Assembly: GCF_008831285.2 (NCBI RefSeq)
Contig: NC_045146.1
Location: forward strand, 24,011,703 to 24,075,702
DNA from: Nymphaea colorata
Lineage: Eukaryota > Streptophyta > Magnoliopsida > Nymphaeales > Nymphaeaceae
Reading direction: 5' to 3'
Length of the DNA: 64,000 nt
The first letter of the stretch is position 1; each line of letters begins with the position of its first letter. The position numbers and the translations under genes are program-made. The notes beneath the pieces were generated by a model. It saw only the letters and a program-made list of their open reading frames with translations, was not told where the DNA came from and searched no databases. Of the stretch, positions 36,721 to 50,890 are shown in pieces.

Positions 36721-38942
36721 TCAAGCAGAAGCAGTCCAAATCATGATAGTCCTGACCTGCCGACTTCCATGATGATATCAGTTTCCACTATCACCATGAT
36801 AAATGTTTACTAGATGGTTATAATGAAGCACCTATTTGAGCACCGAGGAAGAAGATCCTTTGCTGATTCTCAACCAAACACCAAAGTTGGTCGTCTCTTG
36901 CGTGATGGGAAATGCTGATAGGCTGATGCCATTCTAGTCCTTCCCAACTTCATTCACTGGCATCGGGTAGCAACCAGAGAATTTACTTTGCGCGGCTACG
37001 TATGCATAGTTTGGCCGTACTGTCGTGAATAAGTGTTTGATTGTAAGCATTATCAAAGCACTGTGACGTTGCTGAGATGAAGTGCTATACGCAATCTCCA
37101 ACTTGGTGATGGAAAATACTTGGGCAGAAGGTATTTAATGAGCAACAATACTGAGACGGGATTGATTCATGAAAGAGTGAAGAAAGCTTTGGCTCGGCAA
37201 ACAGAAAGACGGTAGTCCAATCCAATTGAGCCATTCCTAGTCGTCTCGTAGACATGGGTGATGTGATCTGCCTCAACTGCTTCAGCAGGAACTGCAGCAC
37301 GAGGGAACGGTAAGAAGATGGTTGAGTTTTTGCGGCCTTCTTGCTGGTAGTGAACTGCGTTCATGCGCCATTGTCTTGTCTGTGGTTGTATATCAGCACA
37401 GCAGTAGATTCGACGGAATCGTTCCAATGTTATCAGATGTCTTCTAGGAGATTGCTTGTGTATCAGCAGTAGATTTGACGGAATGACGTACCGTCATCCT
37501 TGTGCATGATCCTCACATGGATACTTTTTTATATACATTGCATTGATGTCTTCTAAACGCCTTCCATTCATCACGTACCATAACCTTGTGTGACATGGAC
37601 ATGTTTTAATATAGACTGCATTGAAGTCTTCTGACCGCCTTCCTTGTTCATGTCTCTGTTGGCCGAGTCGGAAGTAGATGCTTGCCCCTTAATGAATAAA
37701 GAGCGCAGAAAGCAGTGACGTTTTAAACTCTTCACTTAAGAGTTATAATCTGCTTTGAACGTCACAGGAAGCTTGAACGCATTTCTGGCCGCAGCTCCAT
37801 AATGTGATCGTTAATTACTAAGTACTTGGAAAAACAAGGTTTTTGCTTTTCTCTTTTTTTTAAAAATACTAATCTACCAAGAATCGTAAGGTAAATGATC
37901 ACGAACCGGCTACCGCTGGTGCCGCCTGGATACCTACTCAGCGCCAGCTGGCACCTGTCCTGGCGCCAGCTGGCGTCTTCGGGAGCCGTTCGCTGGCCAT
38001 CAGGACGTGCCAGCTGGTAAGGTACCTTCTCGGCCGGGGGCTGAGCGATTGAGCAACAACCAGGTGCCTTGCCAGCTGGCACATGCTCGGCCTGGTGCTC
38101 ATCCCTGAGCTCTCGATCGGAAAAACGGGCCTTGCTAGCTGGCGCCAGCTGGCGTAAGCGGTCTCCTTGACCTGCTACAAACTGGGAATGGACTTGAGAA
38201 AATTCATTTTAAGCAAGAAAGTGTGCAAAACAGGCGTAGGATTCTACCGCTTGCTTGTAATTGCCGAAGTTTGAAAGGTAACCTGTATTAGGCGTTTTAT
38301 AGGCAAATTTTGACAAAGGAAATTGAGGGCTCCAACAACGTGGTGTAAAGCATGAATTACTGGAATCGCCGGTTGCCTTACAAGTGCTGAATACAACGAA
38401 CGCTCTTTTAATCCTTTTCCACGTTAATTATTTCCAGCAGCCACACCAATAGACCTTTGAATTGAAATCCTGATATTCAATCCAAGTTAAAACAGCTCCA
38501 GAGAGATAAACGCTCAATGGATGCAAATCCTGGAGCGTATTTCTCAACGGCGCAGCACGACCGATGATGATACAGGGGCCCAGTCACGTACTTAGAAAAC
38601 TAAAGAATGCAAGACAACTAGCAACAAGATTGTACAGCGTTGTAAAGGAACACGGTCAATTTCCTCCTGCTGACTCACCACATGTTAAATCTGATTCATT
38701 TAGGAGCATATTCCGCAATCCAATTTGTTGCTGCAATTTCATTCATAATTTTCATCAATCTGGTCTTCACTTTCCAGGGAACCATTTGAGTATCGAGAAT
38801 AAAAAAAGGTTGAATATAACAAGCTACTCCAAAACTAACATAAGATACAGTAGGTATGGTAGGAAACAAAAAACTCAGCTGCGGCACAAATAAAACTGGT
38901 GGTAGCAGGAAAGTGGGAAAACCATGGAATTGTCAGGCAGAT
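36721..38942. other. convergent intergenic region between MurC and RPN3
   Basis: Both genes end toward this 2.2-kb interval. It holds the MurC 3' UTR, an unassigned 86-codon minus-strand frame (37167-37427) without a known domain, an imperfect direct repeat of ~50 bp with ~80-bp period (near 37513 and 37593, acatggata..tgcattga.gtcttct), and the GC-rich palindrome cluster at 37943-38153. Confidence 0.5.
37943..38153. repeat. cluster of six GCCAGCTGGC-type palindromes
   Basis: The 10-base palindrome gccagctggc, or a near copy, occurs at 37943, 37965, 38009, 38071, 38134 (gctagctggc) and 38144 within 211 bp. Two occurrences extend to ggcgccagctggcg. The stretch is GC-rich in an AT-rich neighbourhood. 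It could be a transposon end or a foreign insert. No open family match from sight. Confidence 0.8.
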
Positions 38943-41900
38943 CTAAAACTCATCATCGTCCTCCTCTGCGATATGCTTTGCAAGCTCCTGTTCCTGTTGC
39001 TGTCTCTCTCTTCGCTTCTCTGCGCTCTCCTTCTCCTTCTTGTGGGCATTTGGAGGGAACCTCAGAGCCCTTACAGCCTCATTATGCATGTTAAGACAAA
39101 AGGCTATTCTAGTGTGGAAAGCCAACTGAGGCTCATTAGTAGAGTAAACATCCCCTGTTTCCTTCGACAACATGTAACCATTTCCATGATCAATTGTGGC
39201 GTCTATAGCACCATCTCTTATAGCTTTTGCTACTATGCATTCAGCATCTGCCACTGGGGTTGCTGAATCCAATCTCAGTTTAGCAGCAACATCAGCAAGT
39301 GAAATGCGGGAATAGGATATACTGATGTTTCTAAGCCCTGTCCTGATCACATTGTGACGCAGTCTTACGATCAAGTTGTTGGTCCTGTCAGTACTAAATT
39401 GCTCGACATACTTCTCAGCAACGTTCCTGAAAAGTTCAAGATCTCCAATGCGGACCGCCTGTACAAGTAATAAATCAATATACGCTAATTGAATTGAATA
39501 AAAAAGAGTTTCACATATGGAAAAGGTAAAACTTACATTGGTCAGCTCAAAGTAAGGCCTCAAGGCCTTCTTCATGCCACTTTGCATGAACACTGTACGC
39601 TCAGGTATCTCACCAAGCAACAGACGGACAATAACAGCCCATTTGCTGCATTGGATTCGAAAACCTCGAGCACCCACTGGGGCCTTTCGAGCAGCCTGAA
39701 GAAGACTCTCCTTAGCATCAGTGTACTCCAGCTGGATGGTACGAATCCTTCCCAAGTAATATAAATACCTACAGAACTGGTACAGAACTGAACAAGTCAC
39801 CAAGAAGCAATAAAAAGTGTGGCAATAAAGAAGACCACCACTAACTAACCTGCTGATTGGAGTGAGCCTCGAAACGTGGAGTTTTGGACCGAAGTTTCTC
39901 AGCCTGGTCATACAGATTGTAGTGAAGATAGTTGCGGAGGAGGAGATTCAAAAGTGTCTCCTGATAGGATGATACTTGTTAATATATGCAATGATTAGTT
40001 ATGCCTTCATAGCAAACAAACTGATTGGTGCAAACCTGCCCAAGCTCATCCCGTCGAAGAGTAGCCATGCGATGCAGCGCAAGGAGATTACTGTCGAATG
40101 CAAGAAAAGAATCTGAGGTAATACCCTGAGGTGTAGTATGTGCATATAGAGTGGTGAATATTGCAACTTCAATGAAAAACTTCAAAGGCTGTAATGCTTA
40201 CCCTCTGATTTCAGAAAGGCTACCAGTTAATTCATAGCTGTATGAATAGTAGAAATATAATCTGGCTGCCAGCACATCAACAGTCCTGCGGTTCAACTGC
40301 TTCAATCTAACAATCGCAGCTGAAGCACAAGATTTTGCCTGCAGATGAGCCAAACAGAAGTTAAAAACCAATAAACAAACCAATAGCATAGCCCGGCAAA
40401 ACATGAAATCACTGAAACGTCAAAAGTCAGTTACCTCTTCATACTGCTTATGATCGATCAGAAAAATTAGAACAAGCAAATATGAGTAGATCTCAAGCTC
40501 CGGAAATGAATATTTAATAGGAGCTTGAGCTGCAGAAGACGCAGTGTCAATTTCCATATCATGGATATCATCCTGTAGAGAGAACCAAGTGAAAGGTCAA
40601 ACGCCAAAAGCCACATACAGGCATTAAAGTGAGACAAATCAACTGCTCTAAATTTTTTCCACACGTCAAAACTGCATTAACCCAAGAATTAACATGGCAA
40701 CGAGACTGCAACTCATCCAGCATAAAAAAAGATGGAAAGACTATCCACTGCAACTAGTGCTAGGAACAATGTAAAAGTGAGGTTGATAGGAAGTTCTAGA
40801 GACATTATAGGTACAGCATACATTTTCTGTTATTCATATGAAAAACATAAAATTTTTAAATGTTTCTCTTTCTTCCCTGTTGAAAAGGAAGTATACATGG
40901 TGAAGCTGCAGCTCTTTTATACAGCAATATTTTGGATCATTATCCTGTTGTTCCTTTTCATGAAGTTATTAGTTTGTTTCATGTCACATATGAGCAGAGC
41001 AAAAAAGAGCTCTCAATGCCCCTTTGTCAAGCATTACATTTCCTGATTGTTTTCTAGCTTCATCGCACTGTATAACATGACCTAATGGAGTAAAGACAGT
41101 TGAATTTCTACCAGGATTAGCTATCACATTTACAGAAGTAATTCCCCACATCTTTTGTCTCCCTTTCCTTTATCATTTGTTCCCATACTGCAGGTCACCC
41201 CAATCAAGAATAAATGCATGATAAAGTAGGAAGGGTGGAAACAAGTGAACCTTAATCTCAAGTACATACACAATAAAAACTTCATTGACAGATAGGAATA
41301 AAAGATCGCATTCAGTGGAACACCTGCCTCACAGATGAGCAGATACTTAAAGATCCAAAAAGTACAGAAGAACAGACATTATTTCTGCAGCTAGATGAGT
41401 ATCATGTTCATGAATGGAGAAAGTCGAGGGCACACGGAGATAACAAAGGCGTGAGAAAGGGACATTAGCGTGTAAACAAGACAAAGAATGAAAATCATCA
41501 TAACTTTTTTAAATGCTATTGCTGATTTGAGAATCCAAACTGGAGGCAAACAATCTCAAGCCATTGTATTTTTTATGAGAAAAGAAGCAAGCATCATACA
41601 AAATTAGAAAGCAAAGAAAAATTACAGTAATCTAGCATCACAGAAAGTAGAAAGAAAAGCTCAATTACAAAAGCAAGAATAAAATGGGATTCTTTTAAGG
41701 CATCTTTATGCGAAGCTGAGAACTCACCAAGATCAATTCTCTTGCTAACGAGAATACGTTCATAATAACAAATCTAGCTCAGTATTGCAAAATTGAATGT
41801 ATCTAAAAGTAGATCAAGAATTGAGTTCTTTAATGGCTTTGAAATCAAACAGAAATTTCGTCATCAAGCATCGTAGAAGTGCAACTGTCACATGCTGCAA

Positions 41901-44900
41901 CGGCTGTAGATTTTCTTTGGGGGCCTGTCTTCATCCTTATGTTTATGTAAGTGACCACTATGTAGACAAAAGTTGTGACCAATTTGACCTATCAACAATA
42001 TTATGATATCCAGGGAACAAATAAATTTTCCAGGAAGCTTCAAATTTGAATTGAAGTGAATAAATTCAATTTGTTAAAAAAGACAAAGAATTTCCAAACC
42101 CAATTTCAACTCAGTCTGAATAAAGCGACTCTCGAGCCATTATAAACCTCATTCATTTTTCAAAACATGGGAAAAATGTTTTAGCTTTCTAGTTGATATC
42201 CAAACATGATTGTCTTTTAACTTCATGCTCCGAATTCATGCAGAACAGAAATCAGAAACAATAAAGTTCCTGTGAAGCAATAACAAATGAGTCAATGACT
42301 CTTCCATCAATAACAGTTGTGGTACGAGAAGAAACTAAAAAGAGGAGGTGCAAAGATAAAATTTAAACAATATGCATCAGGCAACTGCAAAATCCATTAC
42401 ATAGTTAATCTGGAGCAGAGCATGCACTGTCAGGTCAAGTTATCCATCAACATGTTTGCTGATGCAAACAAAAGCATTATGGGCATCTTCTCTAGAAGAA
42501 AAGGACAAAAGAATAACAAATACCAAGGCAATTAATTTCCACTTAATGCCAAGGAAAAGAGTGCCCAAGGAAACTTGCAAAGAGAAATTCCAGAAGGCAA
42601 AATGACCATGACAGCATGACTGATGTTTATATTGATGTAATAAACATCTAACAATTATCTCATTTCTTGTCCAACTGATGTTTATATTGACGTTGCAAAA
42701 AATCTAACAATCATCTCATTTCTCATCTCTTGCCAAGTTGCAACAGGTTCTTTTCTTACTTCAGTTTATCACATTATAAATTTATTCAACAAGTACATGA
42801 AGTGTTTAACCAGCAAAATTACCATTTCTTCCTTTTCACTAAGCCGCAGTAATGTTGACATAATGCATTGACCAAGATAACAACATTACTAGGGCATTAT
42901 TAGAACAGCCTGTCCCTATTAACCGTCAAAGGCAAGTTCTCATGTTGCCTTTTTCCTGCACATTTCCAAAGCGATAAGTTTTTTTTCTCTGCTAGGTTAC
43001 TTTCATACAGGATTTTGTCTGATAATGCTTTTAAATTTTAAAGTCAAGAAAAGGTCCTTGACGAGATTCTGGACAGAAATTTAAACATAGAATCCTGAAG
43101 GGGATAAATAGAAGTAGAATCAATTTGTGAAAAGCCCTTTTATGCAAAATGTACCTTAGCAGTCAAAAGTGTGCCTCAGCAACCAGCTTCTTGACTAGGG
43201 TGTAAGATGCAAGCCCACCTAGACTACCTTCTCTAGAAGGTGCCTTGGGCCAAGATAGGGCAACACACGGCTGAGGATGAGGAGAGGTTAGTAGGGCAAT
43301 GTAAGCTGATAAGGACAGCAACAACTTGTAGACTAAGTCACAGTGGTACGGGGGGAATGAGCCAATACAGGTATACCGGTACGTGGGTGGTACATTTATT
43401 CGGAACTGATCCAAACCACATTCTTAACTTATTAACCTACGTACCCGATGTCTCCTCCTTCCATTGGCACCTCTTTTGATTCTTCTTTAGCCTCAACATA
43501 ACACAAGCACAAAAGCATGGCCAGCAGTGGAGAGCTTCACCAGCCAGCAACGACCGGTAACAGATAGCGGCAATATTCAGCGTCGCTGGCGGCGTAAGTT
43601 TTTTTTTTTCGTTTTCATTTGACTATGTTTTTAGGGTTTTTGCATTGTTTTCCCCTTTTTTGTTTCCCATATGAGTTTCCCCCTTCTTTTTCATTTGATT
43701 CTGTTTTTTGTATGTTGTTTCCCATTTTTCTGTTTCCTTTGTTATTAGACTTATTACTAGTGACATTTCTTCATGACTTAGGTTTTGCACTGCTGTACTT
43801 TTTTCCTAGTTCTGCTTTATTTATGCTTTATGTTTCATATTTCCACCATTCCTTCAAAATCTGCCGTAATGAATTTTGTTTTAATTTTATTTTTCTTTCC
43901 TGGAATTAATGCACATACGTTTTCCACGTACCCCAGTACCAAGATTTTCTAAAATCATCTACCAAGGAATGACCCCGATAACTATCTCCAGCTGCTACTG
44001 ATCTTTGAGAGACCTCTCAACCCTACACCTACCTTACAAAACTCAAAACTCTAGACAAGTCAGCATTACCACTATGCCCACCAACACCTAACCTACTCAA
44101 TCCAGCCAAGCATTCACTTGAACAGCACAGGCGCTGCCTCTGAAGCCTCTACCACAGTCCGTGTTTGACTGTTTTCTCATCCAGCCATATGTGAAGTCCC
44201 TATGACAGATGACTGCTCACAGCCCCTGCTCTTACAGCAAAGTGCCAACCAATCACCCCAAGATCTGTTCCACCCTATGTCTCAAGACCCCAGCTACATT
44301 TTGTCGTTTGTGATTATTCAAACCTGCAGTCATGGTGGCCATCTTGAGCATCTTGGCCCAAAACCACCCTATTCCGACTACCAGTTGTCTCCAGATAACA
44401 ACACCATCGACTTAATCAGAATTTATGAACAAGCAGTGTTGCACCTTCCGCCTAGGCGACACCACACACTTGAGTCTTGGCCAACATGCAGGCTAGAAAT
44501 GCCCACCTGTCGACAGCCAGTTCGATTAACAACCTATGTCACATGGGTGCAAGGTGAAGGTGAGGATGCAGGTGCGGGTGGGGGTGAAGAATGCAGCATT
44601 TTCCAAAAAACTTGAGTGAGAGTGTGGTGAGGGTATATACACATATACACAAAAAAAAAATGTCAAAACTATTTGCTAACATAAATATGTTGATTTAAAT
44701 CTAAGGAGTCATGAAATCTACAAAGCATCGCCATTAATGCAAGTAAATTAATATACAAACTTCATTAACGAGACTAATACAGTAGCCAGATTAAATATTA
44801 ACAATAAAATTTAACCCTGCGCACCCAGACACCCAGGCCATTCCACCCTGTGCTTTTTAGAAGCTATGGCTGAAAAGATAAAACTACAAACAAACACATG

Positions 44901-46596
44901 AAGTTACCTTTCTCTTCAATAGGCTGACCATATATGCAGTGGTATAAGCCGAGGTAGTAGCTTTTCATGTGAATAACAAGCAATGATCCTAAAACTATAA
45001 GAACGTCTGGCACCATGAATCTATTATGCCTATTCCTAATCCTCTCTTAACTTGTTGATTCTCTTTTAGGACTTCTATGGAGAGCACCTGCGGAGTTTAA
45101 AAACAACCCTACTTATATGTGTTTCAAATTAGTCCAATTGCAGGAATTAACAAGCTACATTCACATAAATACATTTTCAAAGTAAATGATAAAACACATG
45201 GAGTGAAAGCAAGCATGTTATAAGTTCACGTAATCACTAAGAGGTAAAATTTTGTATTTGGCCCCACATAAATAGCTCTATCGTGGAAAGACTGCTATTA
45301 TATGCCTCACTCCGATCAGCCCAAAGAAAAGGAAAAAAAAGGGGGAAAAAAAGGACCCAAAAGACTGATCACAAAAAGCACGAGGGATAGATATCCAACT
45401 AAACAAATAGACTTGATGAAAACACATCGATATGCATTCAAATAAATCTAAAAGGAAAACTACCCAAAAACACTTATGTTTATAGAGACATGATCGAAAA
45501 AATATATGAACCAAAGCCACAGAAAGATTACAGGCCCAAAAGGTTGCATAGAGTGATCAATATCCAAGGTCGATGAATTGTTTCCAACTTGAAAACTTCC
45601 AAACGAGTGGTGTCCACACACATGCTACTTCTGGAAGATGACCTGATAGTAATAAATGCACATATGTAAAGCAAGGATTCCATATCCACGCAGACAACAT
45701 GGTGTCAGGAACGGAAATCCTCAACAAATTACGTAATACGCCTATGAAAGAGCTCAACTGCTGAAGAAATCCATCTGTTTACTACTTCAACGGACTCAAA
45801 CATCCACAGAACGACACTCTCACATATCCACAGGATAACTCAACTACGAACGTCAATTCAAATAGCTTTGTGAAAATCCTGAAAATTCTATGATGTCCGG
45901 AGCATGCACTACTACACTAGTAAGAGAATCAATCCAATTTTTCCAACCATCAAACCAGGCATTAGTTAAACAAACATTTAAACCCCAGTTCACATAACTA
46001 TCCATTGTCACATTTGACACATATAACAACAAGAGTCGATCATAAAAGACAACCCTAATACATGCAGCCACACCCGTCTGTCGACACATGAAACTAGACA
46101 TTGAATTTACCAAGTAACAAATGAAATAACCAGTTAATCAAAAGCAGAAGCCATATAAAGTAAAAACCCATCTTAAGGAAACCTGTTGAAAGTCCTATAA
46201 AGAACGTGCCGGATTCGACTTACTTTCGGAAGGTAGGAAGACAACCGAACCAAGACGTCCGACCCAGACACTAAGATGTGCTGAAGGAAGGCCGAGAGGA
46301 CTGACGCAGTGAGCTTGCGGCGCAGCGCGATCGTGTGGCGGACGGCACGAACGATCCGGCGTACCTCCTTCGTGTACGCCCCCGTCTCGATCAAGGTCCC
46401 GATCTCTTTCAGATCTTTAACCCAGGAAAACAAGAAATGGGCATCAAAACCAGATCGATACCCTAGAAGAGAAAACCCTAGAAAGAAGCACACAAATGGG
46501 GATTTAGGGATGATTACGCTGAAGAACGGGAGAAGTGGAGGAGGATTGAGAGAGAGGTGGGGCAGGCTGATCCTTCATCTCCACGTCCTGCGTCAT
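38943..46596 (-). CDS. RPN3: 26S proteasome non-ATPase regulatory subunit 3 (RPN3/PSMD3)
   Basis: RPN3 is a PCI-domain scaffold subunit of the 19S lid of the 26S proteasome. Exons on the minus strand: 46596-46518, 46414-46224, 40572-40435, 40338-40202, 40090-40036, 39960-39850, 39776-39537 and 39458-38943. These sum to 1467 nt or 488 residues, all in phase; 488 is also the length I recall for Arabidopsis RPN3a. It begins [17 protein letters not shown]. Recognisable blocks include [67 protein letters not shown] and [17 protein letters not shown]. The C-terminal PCI domain contains RVGDLE-like RIGDLELF, and [15 protein letters not shown]. The tail is acidic (AEEDDDEF). Intron 1 is 103 bp, while intron 2 is 5.65 kb, unusually long. 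No lesion was seen, so the gene is probably essential and functional. Confidence 0.95.
40573..46223 (-). other. 5.65-kb intron 2 of RPN3
   Basis: This intron interrupts RPN3 after LSSYLPK. It contains an imperfect 55-bp tandem repeat (42619-42673 and 42674-42728, actgatgtttatattga), the repeat related to MurC intron 3 (~43333-43440), a T-rich stretch (43590-43800) and an open frame of 137 codons on the plus strand (44202-44615) with no domain I recognise. It probably grew by insertion of several elements. Confidence 0.6.
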
Positions 46597-47934
46597 CTTC
46601 TCCTGGTTTCGCTCTGCGAATTATCTCAGAGAGAGGGGTGGAGAGAATGAGAGAGAACTTGAAGAACAAGAAAAGGAGTAAAGGGCCGGTCTCCCTTTTT
46701 CCTTTCTCCATTGAAACGGCTCTACGACTCGTGAAATAATCGAATCGGTAAGCGAGTATCTCGGCTTCCGAAACGATCTTCCAGCGGAGACGGGTCTGGG
46801 TCTAGGACTACCGCATCCTACATAATCAGATTTGGAATTAACAGTTCAGGATCCAAATAATCCTTGTCATATTTTTCTATGTGATGGTTCCACCATAGGT
46901 ACTTATATTTTATATTTGAATGCAAATTTAACAGGATATGAGGCTGAGAAATTGATTGGGTTGGATACCAAATCCAAACTTTAATCTGTAGACACGTTTG
47001 CTTGGAAGGGCTTGCCGGTGCGATCATGGATTCACGTCCACCTCAAACAAACATGGTGTACATGACAATGGATGAATAGCTTGAGACTTGATGTCCTTGG
47101 TAATTGATTGATTGTCTTGAACTATTCGTCCGTGGATCATTTGGCCAAGCAGACAAACACCCGGATAACTTGTTCCAGATGGAACCCATCTCATAAATGT
47201 AAGACACCAAACAAATGCGCGACTATTTTAGTCACTACTTTTTGGAATTGCCCAAAAATACAAGAAGCCACTTATCTCATCTTAAGTAAGTTTGTTAGAA
47301 GGTGAAACGAGTGCGACCTGATCTTTAATTGTCTCAAAAACACCTATATCTCAGCATTCAAATATGCACTTTGATATATTTCAGCAGCGAAGCAAAATGG
47401 TTTGAGATGACCGCTTCTTTTTTGTCTTTTCCCCATTCAAACACGGCAGAGGATAAAAGTTTCAGTTGCTTTCAGTTACTTACTGTGCATAACTAGCGAG
47501 CTGCTGATCATAGTGACAGTGACAAAAAGATGAACTTTTTTAAGGAATAGATTAGCTTATCCCTCATACGTTCAGGCTTGATCACATAGCATAATTAGAA
47601 TCAGCTTTTCACAAGGTCAGATGGCTATGAAAAAAACAGAGGTTTTTGCACCCTGAAAGTATGAGGTCCAACACCATAGGTCCATAACGAGGTTAATTAA
47701 GCTCTTCTAAACACTGTCAACATATTCTTAAAAGAGTTAAATATTTTACTTTTATTGTATGAAAATGACATACGCAAAAACTTAAGAGTATGAAGCAGTT
47801 GTTCTATATTCTAAAAGAGATATATATAGAGAGAGAAGATTCTGCATAGCAGAACACATGCATTACAAATACCGCCATTGCCAAGCTAACACAATCTCAT
47901 AATACTCCAAATGCTGCAACCCAATTTACTGAAA
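46597..47934. other. upstream region of RPN3 and downstream region of the monooxygenase pseudogene
   Basis: About 150 bp next to the RPN3 start are pyrimidine-rich on its coding strand (46597-46730), consistent with a leader. No TATA box is evident. The remainder to 47934 is AT-rich without recognisable genes; a short TATATAGAGAGAG run lies at 47820-47836. Confidence 0.45.
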
Positions 47935-50824
47935 TCATCCTTGAAGCTTCCCGCAGTCAAACATGGAAGTCTGCACTGTGACCCAAGAAAGCATCCTAAT
48001 GAGCAACCTATTCCTCAAGAAGTTGATCGTCGTACCACCACTCTGCTGCAGCCTCCCCACCGAGTAGGCCGTCAAAATGAGCCTGAACCTTCTTCCCCTC
48101 CTCTTCCTCACATACTTCTCCAGTCCATCTTTCACTCTTTGGTCTCTCTGTTCTTCACTCCCCGTGATCCCCAAGAGGGCTTCTCCCAAGCACCTTACAA
48201 GCACCACAACATCCTCCAGAGCAGAGCATCTTCCCAATTGGTCAGGAGTCATTGGGTGCATGGCATCCTCAATCATAGTCACCTTTCCCTTGCGGAGCTC
48301 ATGACCCCACAGCATCGTCCATGGCGACCTGTACCTTAGAGGTGAACACATTATGGAGTTCAGGTCGGTGTGCTCTACGACACTCACTGCTTCCCGTGCC
48401 CCCTCTATTCCACTTAAAACAATTTCTCTCAGCTTCAGCGGGTCGTCTTTCATTGTCACATCATCTGCAACATCATCTGCAATAGATGAGGAAAACAATG
48501 AGATTTCAGTTTGTGCAATTTTTGTTTTCGAAAACAGAATCTCGCTTCATATTATAACGTGTGGAATGCCTAAATCATTAATGCCAACTGCATTAATAAT
48601 CTCTCAACAGTATTGCATTATCCTATACAAGTGACAAAATAAGAACCACCAACCTTCCATACTGCGATGAAGCTAAAGTTTGGTTAGATGGTCTCTAATA
48701 TGTAAACAGTTTGTTGCTAATAAGACCATTTATGTGGGTTTATCTAAGAGTTATGGGAGAGTTAGGAGGGGCATCTGCCCTCCCTGGCTTATACAAGGCT
48801 CGGCAACTAGATCAAGCTCATATTACCCTAATCTACTCATGTTTCAATGAATTAAAAGATAAAGAGGTTGTGTGGTCTTCGTTCTTATACCTTGAGGGTT
48901 AAAAGAAAGAGTAGAGAACCAATAGATCGTTCGCTCATCACAAGGCAAGATCCCAAATCGAGCGTCATTGCCAAAGAACTGAGCAAACCGGGGTTCAAAG
49001 CCGTGGCCTTCAGGGTAGTGTGCGAGTCCTCTTATGGTGGAGACGAGCTCTGGAAGCCCCAGCCACTTGGCGACCACAGAGTTCACACCATCACAACCTA
49101 TCAGCACCTGAAAGTTCATAGAAAACATCCCATCCGACGACGTTCATGCTTTCCATCAAAACATAGGTGGAGAGAGTCATGGATATCCAGTTGAATCGGG
49201 TAAGAGCCGGTTTGTATCCAGATTCAGAAAGCTGGATCCAAATGAAATCTAGATAATATATGTTTGGTTGATATCCAAGCAGCGTGTAGTCTTATGACTC
49301 TTTGAATATTTGAAGCAATGAAAAGATATATACCTTAGCTCTAATAAGGGTTCCATCAGCCAAATGAATGACTTCTCATCTTGTTGTTCTATGGATACCA
49401 CCTTGGATCCAAACCTGATGATCCCATGCGGCAGCTGCTTCGATGGAGTCTCCACCAGCATCCGTCGGCTAACCCATCGCACTTCAACGGCGTTGCTGCA
49501 AAAGAAGCAGCCGCCTCGGTTATTTATTAGACGCGTGTTTTCTTTAGGCCGCCCAAGTTCGGCTGCTTTCCCTTCATCCGGATCTACCAATATAATTGAT
49601 GCTTACTTCTTCTTTTTTTATACAACAATTCCATATCAAAAATTCAATTTATGACATCTAGAACATGACGATCAGGAGAGCCGTTTGGGTTTTCCGGCGA
49701 CCGAAATTTCTTTCAATGAATTTCCATTCCACATTGTGATTGGACGTATAAGAAAAGTCACAAAAAGAACATATGTCTAAATTGAATTGTATGAGTTTGT
49801 AACAAAATTCCATTTGCCTACCAACTTTTCATGATTTTTTGGGTTATTTTGATCATACCCATTTCACTGATTGCTAAAAATTGTTTTTTTTTTTTTTTAA
49901 ATTGTCGTTAAAAAAACAGTTGTCAAGACATTAAGGACGACTTATAATGTGGAGTGTTTTTAGCAATAATTTATATTTTCCTTCAACTGTCAAGCAACCT
50001 TGGGGCATTGACATATTTATATTCTCTTATATATATATATGTAAAGACAAAATAGATTTTCACTTCTACAATCCTCGACAATTTTACCACTCTACAACTG
50101 TATCTACATTATTTAGCTAATAATGAACCCAAAGTCATGGTTAACAAAAGCCAGAATCTACCAAAGTGAGCCAATCTACCACAAAGGAGCCAGAAAAGAA
50201 GAAAGAAAGGAGAGGCAGATACGAGGGAGACCTAGTGGGTTTACTGGTATAACCATGGTGGCCTCCCCAACAGGTTTATACCCAACATTAATTTTTCTTA
50301 CCTTTTTCCAGACCTGGTGAAGGTTAAGTCTGTTACAGTTTCTCCAGTGACATTGGAAGTGAACAGTTATAGCACTTATGAATTTAGGAAACAAACAACA
50401 TATTTTATGTAATCTATGTCAGTTGAGAATTAAAGTTTTCATCAGAATATCTATAAATACTTATACAAAACAGTAGTAACAAATTACACTATATCTCCAA
50501 CATCTTTACTGTCATTAGATTCTACACATCGTTTGTTTTCTCATAACTGAGGCTTGAATCAGTGCTCTTGGATATATACGGATCAAAATATTAAGATTAG
50601 TTCCAAAGTAGAGAAAAAAAAGATTAAGAAGGAACAAATGCAGCACCTGCGAAGTTGGGTGTGGTGTTGTATAAGTAGATCCCCAACACCGAGAGCGTCC
50701 TTGGCTTTCCAGGCGTTGCTCCACTGTGTGAGAGCAAACCCACTGGCTCTTAGGCTATCGGCCAACTCCAAGACCAAGCTTCTCAATCAAGTCTGGGTAA
50801 CAGAGCTACCATATTCCAACAAAG

Positions 50825-50890
<66 letters not shown>

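Noticed and set aside
37167-37427. 86-codon minus-strand frame as a gene
   Set aside because: Overlaps the expected MurC 3' flank and matches no family I know. It is left as unassigned.
38943-39911. Single 322-codon frame as a complete RPN3
   Set aside because: It reads through introns at 39459-39536 and 39777-39849. The true gene has eight exons with in-phase joins.
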